From the NCBI RefSeq assembly GCF_000178475.1, contig NZ_ADNY01000036.1:1-51104 (forward strand): DNA of 51,104 nucleotides, in the 5' to 3' direction. Of the stretch, positions 16,242 through 26,083 are shown piece by piece (the stretch's first letter is position 1; the number at the start of each line of letters is the position of its first letter). Position numbers and translations under genes: made by a program. Below the pieces are notes generated by a model. The model was not told the DNA's origin and made no database searches. It was given only the letters and a program-made list of their open reading frames with translations. Source of the DNA: Lactobacillus amylolyticus DSM 11664 (lineage in GTDB: Bacteria; Bacillota; Bacilli; Lactobacillales; Lactobacillaceae).

Positions 16242-18599
16242 TTATTTTAAATGGACAATCGTTGCACCATTGCCGCCTTCATTAGCCGGTGCATAATTAA
16301 AACTTTTAACGTGATTGCTTGAACGCAGGTATTGCCATACGCCTTTACGAATAGCACCTGTCCCGATTCCATGAATAATTGTGACATAGTCAAGTCCGGC
16401 TAGCAAAACTGAATCGATATAACGATCCAAGTTCGTCATTGCTTCATCATAACGCTGACCACGCAGATCGAGTTCGCTATGAGCATTATTTCTTCTCAAA
16501 GTACCACTGGTTGCACGTACTTGCTTCTTTGGCGTGGTTTTTTCACCCGTTACTTTTTCAATATCGCGATCGGAAACTTTGGTCTTGATAATTCCAATCT
16601 GAACTTCATATTCATGCGCAGACAGTTTCTTGGTAATCGTCCCAGTTTGCCCATATGAGAGGACTTTTACCTTATCGCCAACATTCACATGGTGGCGGCG
16701 CTTCTCATGCTGCAAGACTTTATTATGGGCTAAATTGTTTGCCTCCTGCTGTTCAAGCTTATTAAGCTGACCTTTAGCATCAATAATCTCATTTTCTTTA
16801 ATATGCTGCCGGCTGTTTTCGAGCTGCTTAATAATTTGATCAGCTTTTTTACGACGCTTAGCAACAACTTCATTAGCTCGTTCCTGGGCAAAATCAAGCT
16901 GCTTTTGAACTCGCTGATTGTACCAGTCCAGTGCCTCTTGCAGTTTTTCTTCTAATTTTTGACTGCGATCCAAACTAGTTTGCAGCCGATTACGGGCCGC
17001 CGTTGCAGCCTTTGTTTGTTCATTCAAGCGTTCAATCATCTTATTGATGTCAGAGTCACTATCTTTCATTAATCCTTGGGCATTTTGAACGACGTCTTCA
17101 CGCATCCCCAATCGACGTGCAATAGCAAACGCATTACTATGCCCCGGAATGCCGATCTGCAAATGGTATGTCGGCGACAGCGTCTTGAGGTCGAATTCCA
17201 TTGAAGCATTTGTTGTTCGCTCGCGATTGTAGCCATACAGTTTTAATTCAGGGTAGTGTGTGGTAACCATGATTTTGGCATCTTTTTTGCGCAAAAAGTC
17301 CAAAATGCTTATTGCCAAACTAGCCCCTTCTTCTGGATCAGTTCCCGCACCAATTTCATCAATTAAAACTAAAGTATCGGCATTGACATGCTTCATAATG
17401 TACACGATATCGTTAATGTGTGAAGAAAAAGTACTCAGTGATTGCTCAATCGATTGTTCATCACCGATATCAGCATAGACCTGTTTAAAGACGCCTACCG
17501 TGCTGCCTTCTTCAGCTGGAATAAACAGACCAGATTGCGCCATTAATTGCAATAACCCGGCAGTTTTTAAAGTAATAGTTTTACCACCAGTGTTGGGGCC
17601 AGTAATCAGCATTGTATCAAACTTATCACCTAAGCGAATATCATTTGGTACTACCTTTTCTGGATCGATTAATGGGTGCCGCGCTTTAAGCAAATTCAAA
17701 GAATGATCTTTGCTCAGTTTTGGCTGTGAGGCCTTCATTTGCTTTGCCAACTTTGCTTTAGCCTGCAAAAAATCTAATTCAGTCAGAGCTGAGGCAATCG
17801 CATTTAAGCGATCAATTTCAGTCCGTGCTAAATTTGAAAGCGACTTTAAAATGCGGTGAATTTCTTGTCGCTCTTGCGCTACCAGATTTTGCTGTCGATT
17901 ATTTAAATTCAAAACGGCTTCTGGTTCCACAAACAAAGTTTGACCACTGGCACTTTGATCATGAACAACGCCACCAAATTTTCCACGATATTCTTGCTTG
18001 ACTGGAATAACATAGCGATCATCACGGATAGTTACAATTCCTTCAGACAAGTACTTACTAGAATTGCCTTTGGTGTAGCCTTCCATTTTTGCTTTAATTT
18101 CTTCTTCATTGCTGCGCATATCATGACGCAGTCTGGCTAAAGCAGTAGAAGCTGTATCCAGTACTTCACCGTCATAGTCGACCGACTTTTTTAATTCATG
18201 AAACAAAGTCTCCGGTACATCAAGTTCTGTCAAAATTTCGTCAACTGAACTTAGATCAATTTCATCATCGACTTCTTCCATAAAGCCGTTAACATCATTA
18301 GCTAAAGTCAAAACCAGCAACAAATTGCCTAATTCTTTTGCATTTAAATTTGCTTTTACACCTAATCTTTTGGTACTTGGACGAACATCTTCAAAGTCTG
18401 TTAATGGTAAATTGCCCTTCACTCTCAAAAGACTGCTTAAAGCAAAAGTTTGATCCAATTGTTTTTGTACCTGCTCATAATCACCACTTGGCAATAATTG
18501 TTCTGCCCTCTTTTTAGCAGGAGCTGTGATTGCCAAACTCTTTAAACGAGCAGTGATCTGTTGAAATTCAAGTATTTCTAAAATTTTTTTGTTCATCAT
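16242..18599 (-). CDS. mutS2: Endonuclease MutS2 / ribosome-collision factor
   Basis: This is a 785-residue MutS-homologous ATPase that lacks the mismatch-binding domain and ends in a Smr domain. The Walker A is GPNTGGKT near residues 335-342, Walker B is LVLIDEIGAGTDPEEG near 405-420, then a long coiled coil (about 520-640) and a C-terminal Smr nuclease domain with LDLRGQR and HGIGTGAIRKGV. MutS2 suppresses homologous recombination in some bacteria and in Bacillus splits collided ribosomes. No strong ribosome site is visible before the ATG at 18599 or 18596; see the finding on a possible leaderless start. Confidence 0.95.
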   Translation of the reverse strand: MMNKKILEILEFQQITARLKSLAITAPAKKRAEQLLPSGDYEQVQKQLDQTFALSSLLRVKGNLPLTDFEDVRPSTKRLGVKANLNAKELGNLLLVLTLANDVNGFMEEVDDEIDLSSVDEILTELDVPETLFHELKKSVDYDGEVLDTASTALARLRHDMRSNEEEIKAKMEGYTKGNSSKYLSEGIVTIRDDRYVIPVKQEYRGKFGGVVHDQSASGQTLFVEPEAVLNLNNRQQNLVAQERQEIHRILKSLSNLARTEIDRLNAIASALTELDFLQAKAKLAKQMKASQPKLSKDHSLNLLKARHPLIDPEKVVPNDIRLGDKFDTMLITGPNTGGKTITLKTAGLLQLMAQSGLFIPAEEGSTVGVFKQVYADIGDEQSIEQSLSTFSSHINDIVYIMKHVNADTLVLIDEIGAGTDPEEGASLAISILDFLRKKDAKIMVTTHYPELKLYGYNRERTTNASMEFDLKTLSPTYHLQIGIPGHSNAFAIARRLGMREDVVQNAQGLMKDSDSDINKMIERLNEQTKAATAARNRLQTSLDRSQKLEEKLQEALDWYNQRVQKQLDFAQERANEVVAKRRKKADQIIKQLENSRQHIKENEIIDAKGQLNKLEQQEANNLAHNKVLQHEKRRHHVNVGDKVKVLSYGQTGTITKKLSAHEYEVQIGIIKTKVSDRDIEKVTGEKTTPKKQVRATSGTLRRNNAHSELDLRGQRYDEAMTNLDRYIDSVLLAGLDYVTIIHGIGTGAIRKGVWQYLRSSNHVKSFNYAPANEGGNGATIVHLK

Positions 18600-18629
18600 A
18601 GCTATTTATCTTTACATTCCAAGTAAGAC

Positions 18630-18659
18630 AAAAAGAGACTGGCAATGCCAGTCCTTTTT
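18630..18659 (-). terminator. Terminator after the DUF1292 gene
   Basis: GACTGGC (18637-18643) pairs with GCCAGTC (18647-18653) around AAT. On the minus strand it is followed by a T-rich run. It ends the alaS-ireB-ruvX-DUF1292 unit before mutS2. Confidence 0.85.
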
Positions 18660-18662
18660 GTT

Positions 18663-18977
18663 TTATTCACCACTTAAACGATCATCGCTCAAGAATGTAT
18701 TCAATACTCCTTGAACCATATCCCATTCTTCATCTGATTCAATCTCATGCAAGTCGCTGCTTGTAACGTCGCCTGCATCATCAGCATCATAACTAAATGC
18801 TTGCACTTCGATATCCTCATCATCACCTACTGCTGCAGGATACAGAAGTACGTAAGACTTATTGTAGTCATCAGAATGGAAAGTGAATAAGATCTCATAT
18901 AATTCTTCATTGCCCTGATCATCAATCAAGGTAATTTGACGGTCCTTATCACCATCACCATTAATGTTTGCTGCCAT
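18663..18977 (-). CDS. DUF1292 family protein (YrzB)
   Basis: This is a 104-residue acidic protein of unknown function, rich in Asp and Glu. It has the DUF1292 pattern TLIDDQGNEELYEILFTFHSDDYNKSYVLLYP (residues 16-47, cited in part) and a C-terminal EWDMVQGVLNTFL helix. The gene order ireB-ruvX-DUF1292 downstream of alaS is the conserved yrzL-yrrK-yrzB order of Firmicutes, which supports the assignment. It starts one base after the ruvX stop. Confidence 0.88.
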   Translation of the reverse strand: MAANINGDGDKDRQITLIDDQGNEELYEILFTFHSDDYNKSYVLLYPAAVGDDEDIEVQAFSYDADDAGDVTSSDLHEIESDEEWDMVQGVLNTFLSDDRLSGE

Positions 18978-18978
18978 T

Positions 18979-19407
18979 TTAATCCTTTCGGTGTAAGTCT
19001 AAATAATTTTGCAAGATAAGTACTGCAGCCATCTGATCAATTACCTGCTTACGCTTCTTGCGATCATGAACGCCAGCTTCTTCAACTAGAACTCTTCGTG
19101 ATTCCACTGTTGTTAATCGTTCATCATCATAATAAACAGGCAGATTAAACTTCTTTTTCAGACGTTCGCCATAAGCCTTGCTCCGATCTACTGAATGCCC
19201 ACTTGTTCCATCCATGTTCTTTGGCAGACCTAAGACAAATCCTGCAGGATCATATTCGCGCACAATTTTCTTCAGTGGACGCATTCCAAAGTTAAATTTA
19301 CTCTCATCAATTGGAATCGTCTCTAATTTTTGCGCAGTAATCCCCAATTCATCGCTGATTGCAACTCCAACTGTTTTGGAGCCGATATCTAAACCGATTA
19401 ATCTCAT
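18979..19407 (-). CDS. ruvX: Putative Holliday junction resolvase / pre-16S rRNA nuclease (YqgF)
   Basis: This is a 142-residue RNase H-fold nuclease. The first Asp is in GLDIGSKTVGVAISDELG (residues 4-21, cited in part as GLDIGSKTVGVAI), a middle block is FVLGLPKNMDGTSG, and the last catalytic region is VYYDDERLTTVESRRVL, with Asp/Glu. RuvX/YqgF is known for 16S rRNA 5'-end maturation and has been proposed as a resolvase. It abuts ireB exactly. Confidence 0.93.
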   Translation of the reverse strand: MRLIGLDIGSKTVGVAISDELGITAQKLETIPIDESKFNFGMRPLKKIVREYDPAGFVLGLPKNMDGTSGHSVDRSKAYGERLKKKFNLPVYYDDERLTTVESRRVLVEEAGVHDRKKRKQVIDQMAAVLILQNYLDLHRKD

Positions 19408-19665
19408 TTACTTATCTTTGCCAAGGTAGCTCTTTACAAGCTCCTCAATAATTTCATCACGCTCATGCTTAAGAATTAAATTACGAGCATCATTATGCCG
19501 TGGGATATAAGCAGGATCCCCAGAAAGCAAGTATCCAACAATTTGATTAATTGGATTGTAGCCCTTTTCTTCGAGCGCATTGTAAACATCTTGTAGAGTA
19601 TCATACACGTTTTTGCCTTTATTTTGGTTAAAGTCAAAATGCATGGTTTTATCTAATGAACTCAT
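19408..19665 (-). CDS. ireB: IreB family regulatory phosphoprotein (DUF965, YrzL)
   Basis: This protein has 85 residues from the ATG at 19665, which is preceded by a strong AGGAGG; an upstream frame to 19713 is not supported. The conserved N terminus [14 protein letters not shown] carries the Thr that the PASTA-type Ser/Thr kinase phosphorylates in the enterococcal homologue. [29 protein letters not shown] is present in near-family form ([12 protein letters not shown] at 29-40). IreB modulates cephalosporin tolerance in Enterococcus; its role here is inferred by homology. Confidence 0.93.
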   Translation of the reverse strand: MSSLDKTMHFDFNQNKGKNVYDTLQDVYNALEEKGYNPINQIVGYLLSGDPAYIPRHNDARNLILKHERDEIIEELVKSYLGKDK

Positions 19666-19717
19666 AATTATTCCTCCTGTCACAATTCTACTTGAAATAA
19701 GAGCCAAACTCAATTAT

Positions 19718-22357
19718 TTAATTCTTAGAAATTTCACTAATTACAGTCTTAATAGCCTCATCGATGCCCTCTGGCTTCTTACCGCCGGCTTGAGCCATGT
19801 TTGGCCGGCCACCACCGCCACCACCAAAGATTGGAGCGGCTTTCTTAATCAAATCGCCAGCCTTAAGACCTTTATCAAGAGCCTTCTTATTCAAGCTAAT
19901 AATCATGTTAGCCTTGCCATCATTCTTGGCAGCCAATACCAAGACATCAGACTTATTGCCACTTTTCCAGCTATCGGCAAGTTCACGCAAGTCGTTCATA
20001 CCGCTAACGTCTGCTGTTGCAGCAATAACTGTTAAATCGCCAGCCTTTTGAACATTGTCAAAGATTTCTCCAGCCTTTGCTTGGTTGATCTTCTTAGTTA
20101 AATCTTCAATTTGCTTTTGGGCATCATGCAAGCTGCTTTCAAGTGAATCAATCTTGTCCATAATGCCATCTGGCTTAGTAGCCTTAACATGTTCTTGAAT
20201 ATCATCAAGTAAAGTTGAGCGGTCAGCTAAGTATTCATAAGCCTTCTTTGAAGTTACGGCTTCAATTCTGCGCATACCTGCACCAACAGCGGATTCAGAA
20301 ATAATCTTGAAAATACCGATTTGGTTGGTATTGTCACAGTGAGTACCACCACAAAATTCTGATGAAAAGTCACCTACTTGAACAACACGAACTTTATCAC
20401 CGTATTTGCCATTGAACAAAGCTAAGGCACCCATCTTCTTGCCTTCTTCTGGTGTAGTGACAGTAGTCTTAACTTGAATTGCTTCCCAGATCTTTTGGTT
20501 AACCAATTCTTCAACTGATTTAATTTCACGTGGAGTCATTGGTTCCATAGCTGTGAAGTCAAATCTCAAGTAATCAGGTTCAACAAGTGAACCAGCCTGG
20601 TGAGTATGTTCACCTAAAACTTGACGAAGAGCTGCGTGCAATAAGTGAGTTGCAGTGTGAGAGTGACGCAAACCTTCACGACGTTCACGATCAATCTTTA
20701 AAACATATTCTTGGCCCTTTTCAAGTGGCAAAATGATATCAACAAAGTGCAAGTTTTGATCATTAGGTGCATGTTGAACATCTGTAACTTTAGCAACTAA
20801 TTCGCCATCTTGGTTGTAAATATTACCATGATCGGCAACTTGTCCACCACGTTCAGCGTAAAATGGCGTCTTATCAAATACTAAAATTGCTTCTTCACCA
20901 TCAGCCTTGTTGACCAACTTGTCATTAACAACAATGTCAATCAATTTAGCATGGTCTTCTTCATACTTGCCATATTCAAATTCTGACTTGTCCTTGATAT
21001 TCATCAAGGTTACATCTTGACGACCCATTGATTGCAGGTCACCACGAGCTTTACGAGCACGCTCTTTTTGAGCTTGCATTTCTTTATCAAAGCCCTTCTT
21101 GTCAATCTTAAGACCTGCATCTTGAGCTGATTCGAATGTTAATTCATAAGGGAAGCCATAAGTATCAAACAACTTGAAGGCATCCTTGCCTGAAATAGTC
21201 TTATTATCTGACTTCTTAGCCTTGGCAATTAATTCATCAAGCAAAGTTAAACCAGAATCAAGAGTTGCTTGGAATCTTTCCTCTTCATTTTGAATAACAT
21301 TTTCAATGAAGCCTCTTTGATCCATAACTTCTGGGTAATGGCTTTGCATAATTTTACCAACAACTGGAACAAGTTTGTAAAGAAATGCACCTTTAATGCC
21401 CAAACGTTGACCATTCAAATCAGCACGACGAATTAAACGACGAAGAACGTAGCCACGACCATTGTTAGAAGGAAGAGCACCGTCAGCAATAGCAAAACTT
21501 ACGGCACGAACGTGGTCGGCAATGATCTTGAAAGCAGTAGTATCTGCTTTGTTAACGCCGTATTTCTTGCCTGGAGTCATCTCTTCAGTTGCATGAATAA
21601 TTGGCAAGAACAAGTCAGTTTCAAAGTTTGTTGGTGCGCCTTGCAAAATTGAGAGCACACGTTCAAGACCCATACCAGTATCGATATTCTTATGTGGCTG
21701 ATCAACATATTTGCCATTTGGAAGGTGGTTGTATTGTGAGAAAACAATGTTCCAAATTTCAAGGTAACGAGCGTTTTCACCACCTGGGAAGTTTTCAGGG
21801 TCATCTTCAGCAACATCGTTGTTTTCTTGACCACGGTCATAGAAAATTTCAGTATCAGGACCACATGGACCTTCACCAATATCCCAGAAGTTGTCTTCTA
21901 ACTTAAAGATATGATTTTTAGGCATTCCTGCCTTTTCCCATACCTTTTGTGAATCAATGTCTTTTGGATAAACAGTACAATAAAGCTTGCTCTTATCAAG
22001 ACCTAACCACTTAGGACTTGTCAAAAATTCCCAAGCCCAAGTAATAGCTTCATTTCTGAAGTAGTCCCCAACTGAGAAGTTACCAAGCATTTCAAAGAAG
22101 GTTTGGTGACGAGCAGTTTTACCAACGTTTTCAATATCATTAGTTCTGATTGATTTTTGTGAACTAGTAATTCTGTGGTTCTTAGGAACAACTGAACCAT
22201 CGAAGTACTTCTTCATTGTGGCAACACCAGAGTTGATCCAAAGAAGAGTTGGGTCATCTTGTGGAATAAGTGATGCACTTGGCATAATCATATGGCCATG
22301 TTCTTTAAAGAAGTCTAAGAACATTTGCCGAAACTCTGAACTTGTTAGTTTCTTCAT
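19718..22357 (-). CDS. alaS: Alanyl-tRNA synthetase
   Basis: This is a full-length 879-residue class II synthetase that charges tRNA-Ala. The catalytic core starts MKKLTSSEFRQMFLDFFKEH; class II motif residues follow in TLLWINSGVATMKKYFDG and RHQTFFEMLGNFSVGDYF. The editing domain has the zinc motifs HTATHLLHAALR and CGGTHC. The C-Ala domain ends with the glycine-rich FGGGGGGRPNMAQAGG. Expression should be controlled by the T-box leader upstream. It heads the unit alaS-ireB-ruvX-DUF1292. Confidence 0.98.
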   Translation of the reverse strand: MKKLTSSEFRQMFLDFFKEHGHMIMPSASLIPQDDPTLLWINSGVATMKKYFDGSVVPKNHRITSSQKSIRTNDIENVGKTARHQTFFEMLGNFSVGDYFRNEAITWAWEFLTSPKWLGLDKSKLYCTVYPKDIDSQKVWEKAGMPKNHIFKLEDNFWDIGEGPCGPDTEIFYDRGQENNDVAEDDPENFPGGENARYLEIWNIVFSQYNHLPNGKYVDQPHKNIDTGMGLERVLSILQGAPTNFETDLFLPIIHATEEMTPGKKYGVNKADTTAFKIIADHVRAVSFAIADGALPSNNGRGYVLRRLIRRADLNGQRLGIKGAFLYKLVPVVGKIMQSHYPEVMDQRGFIENVIQNEEERFQATLDSGLTLLDELIAKAKKSDNKTISGKDAFKLFDTYGFPYELTFESAQDAGLKIDKKGFDKEMQAQKERARKARGDLQSMGRQDVTLMNIKDKSEFEYGKYEEDHAKLIDIVVNDKLVNKADGEEAILVFDKTPFYAERGGQVADHGNIYNQDGELVAKVTDVQHAPNDQNLHFVDIILPLEKGQEYVLKIDRERREGLRHSHTATHLLHAALRQVLGEHTHQAGSLVEPDYLRFDFTAMEPMTPREIKSVEELVNQKIWEAIQVKTTVTTPEEGKKMGALALFNGKYGDKVRVVQVGDFSSEFCGGTHCDNTNQIGIFKIISESAVGAGMRRIEAVTSKKAYEYLADRSTLLDDIQEHVKATKPDGIMDKIDSLESSLHDAQKQIEDLTKKINQAKAGEIFDNVQKAGDLTVIAATADVSGMNDLRELADSWKSGNKSDVLVLAAKNDGKANMIISLNKKALDKGLKAGDLIKKAAPIFGGGGGGRPNMAQAGGKKPEGIDEAIKTVISEISKN

Positions 22358-22365
22358 TTTTATCT

Positions 22366-22555
22366 CCTAATCCAAAATAAAAAACACCATTACAGTTTCA
22401 AGGACGCTACGTGCGCGGTACCACCTTGATTGCAACAGTGTTTGTTACCTCTTGATTATCTTTAAAATTAATACTTAAAGGAGCATCCCCTAAAGCGAAT
22501 TAAGCTTTTCTCACCAATTAGCTCTCTCTTTGAAATTCAACTTTAAAAGACATAT
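22366..22555 (-). promoter_or_regulatory. T-box riboswitch (tRNA-Ala sensing) upstream of alaS
   Basis: Reading the minus strand, the leader has AGAGAG and GGTGAGAA stem I landmarks, a GGGGATGCTCC segment that offers GCT (Ala) as specifier (a second GCT lies nearby in TTCGCTTT), and the T-box sequence AAGGTGGTACCGCG at 22427-22414. It ends in a terminator: AACACTGTTGCAATCAAGG pairs with CCTTGAAACTGTAATGGTGTT, followed by a T run. Uncharged tRNA-Ala would favour the antiterminator and turn alaS on. The exact specifier was not proven by folding. Confidence 0.93.
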
Positions 22556-22594
22556 CTTAAGCTGAAAATAATTGTACTACTTAGACGAAGTTTG

Positions 22595-23965
22595 TCAACG
22601 TCCCTGCTCACGCCGACGGCGACGTTGCCGCTTAGCTTTGCGAACCTCATGCCGCTGTTCAAGCTTGCGCTTTTGACGATTGTCTTCTTGAATAGCACGT
22701 TTGATTTTCTTCTTGTAGCCTGGCTTGCGTTTACGTTTTTCTTTTTTAACATAACCAACCAGTTTTGTATCAAGCTTGCGATTCTTAGCTTCACGGTTGT
22801 CGCGACGGCGATAATGTTTACGAGGAACCAGTTCGCCCTTTTTAATTTCAACAAAATCAAAATGAACGCCCATCTTTTCCAGCTCTTCAATTCGGTTCAT
22901 CTCTTCTTCGCGAATCAAAGTAACTGCGTGACCTGGCAAACCGTTGCGACCTGTTCTGCCAATCCGGTGAATGACGAATTCCAAATTGCGCGGAACTTCA
23001 TAATTGATAACTAAACTTACGCCATCAATGTCAAGACCGCGGGCTGCCAAGTCGCTGGCAACTACATATTGGAATTGCCCCTGTTCAACTTGGCGCAAAG
23101 TCCGTTTACGCTCACGTTCAGTGATGCCGCCGTGAATTTTAGCGACCTTTAATCCTTGATCCTGCAAAAACTTGGTTAATTCATCAACTTTTTGCTTTGT
23201 ATTGGCAAAAACCAAGGCCAAATATGGCTGCCCCATCGTTAATAATTGATAAAGAACGTTCTTCTTATCTTTTGAACCAACATCCAAAAGATCGTTTTTT
23301 ATTGTTGGCGCAATAATTGCTGGATTATCAATGATAATTTCGTCAGGATGCGCCATATACTTACGTAAAAAGTTGGCCAACTTCACTGGAATAGTTGCTG
23401 AAAAAGCTGCAAAAAGCACATCCTTTGGCAACTTAGCAGCTACTTGATCGATATCATTTAAGAAGCCCATATCCAAAGTCATATCAGCTTCATCAATGAT
23501 AAAGTCCTTCACGGCATCAACAGCAAAGATCTTCTTTTGGACAAAATCCAGCAAACGACCTGGCGTTGCAATAACCAGTTGCGGTTTTTTATTTTCGATT
23601 TTTTCTAATTGACGTTCCCGGTCAGTTCCTCCAGCCAGGTGCATGATTGAAATATTCAATCCTGAAGCCTTGCGCAGGCTCTTGGCAACCTGATAAAGCT
23701 GATCGGCTAATTCACGACTAGGTGCAGTAATAATTGCTTGAACATAGTCAGAAGACAGATCAATATCATTAAAAACCGGTACTAGATAAGCATGCGTCTT
23801 ACCAGAACCTGTTGCTGACTGTACAATCACATTTTGCCGTGAAAGCATGGTCGGGATAACTCGTTCCTGAACTTTAGTTGGCTTAGTAAAATGAATTTTT
23901 TCAAGCCCGGCCTGCAGTTCAGGTTTAATTCTTGAATCAGTAAAAGTATTATTCATGTTCTTCAT
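22595..23965 (-). CDS. DEAD-box ATP-dependent RNA helicase
   Basis: This is a 456-residue RNA helicase probably involved in cold adaptation, mRNA decay or ribosome assembly. Motifs in order: Q motif near residues 22-35 (FTKPTKVQ), Walker A SATGSGKT near 54-61, PSRELADQ near 82-89, the Walker B slot IIDEADMTLDMGF near 157-169 (DEAD), SAT near 189-191, ASDLAARGLDIDGV near 296-309 and HRIGRTGRNG near 322-331. The long C-terminal tail is very basic (KKIKRAIQEDNRQKRKLEQR). It is CshB-like in layout. The start overlaps nrnA by 17 bases; ATG 23965 or 23956 are both possible. Confidence 0.94.
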   Translation of the reverse strand: MKNMNNTFTDSRIKPELQAGLEKIHFTKPTKVQERVIPTMLSRQNVIVQSATGSGKTHAYLVPVFNDIDLSSDYVQAIITAPSRELADQLYQVAKSLRKASGLNISIMHLAGGTDRERQLEKIENKKPQLVIATPGRLLDFVQKKIFAVDAVKDFIIDEADMTLDMGFLNDIDQVAAKLPKDVLFAAFSATIPVKLANFLRKYMAHPDEIIIDNPAIIAPTIKNDLLDVGSKDKKNVLYQLLTMGQPYLALVFANTKQKVDELTKFLQDQGLKVAKIHGGITERERKRTLRQVEQGQFQYVVASDLAARGLDIDGVSLVINYEVPRNLEFVIHRIGRTGRNGLPGHAVTLIREEEMNRIEELEKMGVHFDFVEIKKGELVPRKHYRRRDNREAKNRKLDTKLVGYVKKEKRKRKPGYKKKIKRAIQEDNRQKRKLEQRHEVRKAKRQRRRRREQGR

Positions 23966-24905
23966 TGTATTTTTTAGTTACCTCAACAACTTCGGCGAAG
24001 ATTTGCTTTACTTCATCCATATCTTTGGCATTAGCGCCTGAAGCCAAAGCATGACCACCGCCATCATGTTTTTCAGCTAATTTGTTGATTACAGGACCCT
24101 TTGAACGGTAATGAACGCGGAAAGTACCATCTGGTTTTTCAACAAAAACATTCCAAGCTTTGATATCTTTAATTCTTCCTGGAGTAGAAACAGTAACTGA
24201 TGCTTGATCATCAGTAATGCCAAGTTTCTTCAAATCTTTTTGCATTAAAACAGCATAAGCTGCGCCGCATGGATCAACTGTCATATAGTCAAGAACGGCA
24301 GCTTGAAGTTTAGCTTGAGCAAAGGTAACATCACTGATATTACGAGCAATCTCAGTAATATTAATGCCTGTTCTGGCAAGTTGAGCTACTACATCAAAAG
24401 TATGAGCGGAAGTTTCTGGATACATGAACCGTCCGGTATCACCAACAATTCCAGCATAAAGCGGATAAGCAACTTCTTCAGGAAGAGGCAATTTTTCAGC
24501 ATTAATAAAATCAACAATAATTTGAGAAGCTGCTGGTGCATCTGGATCGACATAACTCATATCGGCATATGGATCGACATCAGGGTGGTGGTCAATTTTA
24601 ATTAAGAAAGAACCTTCACGGTAAAGCTTGTTGGAAATTCTAGAGGTGTTGGCAGTATCAGTTGTAATTACCAAAGCACCTTCATAATCTTTCTTAGTGA
24701 CCTTATCCATAGTATTAATCCAGGCTAAATCGCCTTCGTCATTTTCACCGGCACACAAAATACGTTTGTCAGGGAATTTTTCTTGCAAACTTCTAGCAAG
24801 ACCAGCTTGTGAACCAATTGCATCTGGATCAGGACTGATGTGACGATGCAAGATAATAGTAGGATATTCTTTAATTTTTTCGTAGATTTCATCAAAAGTA
24901 CTCAT
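23949..24905 (-). CDS. nrnA: Oligoribonuclease / pAp phosphatase (DHH family)
   Basis: This is a 318-residue DHH-DHHA1 phosphoesterase that degrades nanoRNAs and dephosphorylates 3'-phosphoadenosine 5'-phosphate. Motif I is HRHISPDPDAIGSQ near residues 20-33, motif II is TTDTANTSR near 81-89, the DHH motif is IDHHPDVDPYADMSYVDPDAPAAS near 108-131 (cited in part as IDHHPDVDP) and the DHHA1 motif is DGGGHALASGA near 286-296. It is complete and of normal length. Confidence 0.95.
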   Translation of the reverse strand: MSTFDEIYEKIKEYPTIILHRHISPDPDAIGSQAGLARSLQEKFPDKRILCAGENDEGDLAWINTMDKVTKKDYEGALVITTDTANTSRISNKLYREGSFLIKIDHHPDVDPYADMSYVDPDAPAASQIIVDFINAEKLPLPEEVAYPLYAGIVGDTGRFMYPETSAHTFDVVAQLARTGINITEIARNISDVTFAQAKLQAAVLDYMTVDPCGAAYAVLMQKDLKKLGITDDQASVTVSTPGRIKDIKAWNVFVEKPDGTFRVHYRSKGPVINKLAEKHDGGGHALASGANAKDMDEVKQIFAEVVEVTKKYNEEHE

Positions 24906-24961
24906 AATCTTTAACTCTCCTTAATTTTCTTACCCTCTAGTGTAACAGACAATCGCCTTTT

Positions 24962-26083
24962 TTATAAAGTTGAAAACAGATTAGTTTCACGATAAGTTTC
25001 TTGTTCCAAATTGGTAGCCGAGATACCGAGCAGCCGAATTCCTTGATCTAAAAATTCCGGCAAAGTCTCAAATAATGACTTTGCCTCACTATAAATCAAC
25101 TGTTCATCCTGCGTCTTTTGCCGCAGCATGCGTCGCCGGGTAACCGTATGAAAATCGGTATTGCGCAATTTTAAGACGATGCAATTGGTTTGCAGATTTT
25201 TTTCTTTAAGCATCTGACTGACATCTCGTGCATAATTTCTTAATAAAGTCAGCGCTTGCTGCTGGTCAAAAATGCTAGGCTCAAACGTCCTTTCCTTGCC
25301 AATCGACTTCCGTTGTCTCTTGGCTTCAACCGGACTTAAGTCTATGCCACGTGAATGCATTGCTAATACGTAACCCATCTTTTTAAAATGATCAATTAAA
25401 AATTTGACGCTTTTTTGCTGCAAATCGGCACCAGTATTGATCCCCATTTCTCTTAAAACGGCCTGCATCTTTTTCCCGACTCCAGGGAACTTCTTGATAT
25501 CCTGCTGTGCTAAAAAGGATTGGGCTTCACTGGGCAAAATGACTGTTTTTCCAAATGGTTTGGCATATTCAGAACCCATTTTTGCCAAAAACTTATTATA
25601 GGTCACGCCATATGAACAAGTTAAACCGGTCGTGCGATATACTTTTTGCTGCATGTAATTGCCTAACTGAATTGAAGAGTAATCGCCTAGTTTATTTTTC
25701 GTAACATCAAGATATGCCTCATCTAAAGAAACGGGCTCAATGATATCTGTTACTTCGTGCATAATGACATGGACTTGATTAGAAACCGCATGATACTTGT
25801 CAAAATTGGGCGGAATAAAGACTAATTTATCTGCTGGAATAAGCTGCACTGCTTTAATTGCCGGCATAGCACTGCCAACGCCATATTTGCGCGCGATATA
25901 ATTTGCAGTCGTAATCACGCCATGACCATTGAAATCCCGCGGATCATGAGCAACAACTACTGCCTTATTTTTTAATTCGGGATGGTCCCGCATTTCCACT
26001 GAAGCGTAAAAAGCATCCATATCCAGATGAATAATCCGGCGATGGATGTCGTTTTTAGGTAATAAATTCTCGTTATTATTCAT
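24962..26083 (-). CDS. dinB: DNA polymerase IV (Y family)
   Basis: This is an error-prone translesion polymerase. From the ATG at 26083 it has 373 residues. The catalytic residues lie in IIHLDMDAFYASVEMRD near the N terminus and in EPVSLDEAYLDVT near residue 100; the thumb and little-finger domains (KFPGVGKKMQAVL, then RRKSIGKERTF-like KSIGKERTF) follow. The start overlaps the zwf stop as ATGAATAA, which implies coupling; the longer open frame to 26110 is unlikely. The C terminus lacks a clear clamp-binding pentapeptide, ending TNLFSTL, in which NLF may serve. Confidence 0.93.
   Translation of the reverse strand: MNNNENLLPKNDIHRRIIHLDMDAFYASVEMRDHPELKNKAVVVAHDPRDFNGHGVITTANYIARKYGVGSAMPAIKAVQLIPADKLVFIPPNFDKYHAVSNQVHVIMHEVTDIIEPVSLDEAYLDVTKNKLGDYSSIQLGNYMQQKVYRTTGLTCSYGVTYNKFLAKMGSEYAKPFGKTVILPSEAQSFLAQQDIKKFPGVGKKMQAVLREMGINTGADLQQKSVKFLIDHFKKMGYVLAMHSRGIDLSPVEAKRQRKSIGKERTFEPSIFDQQQALTLLRNYARDVSQMLKEKNLQTNCIVLKLRNTDFHTVTRRRMLRQKTQDEQLIYSEAKSLFETLPEFLDQGIRLLGISATNLEQETYRETNLFSTL

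Noticed and set aside
19613..20035. 140-codon plus-strand frame
   Set aside because: It is antisense to alaS and ireB, which are both certain.
22592..23014. 140-codon plus-strand frame
   Set aside because: It mirrors the basic tail of the DEAD-box helicase; an open antisense frame is expected from that composition.
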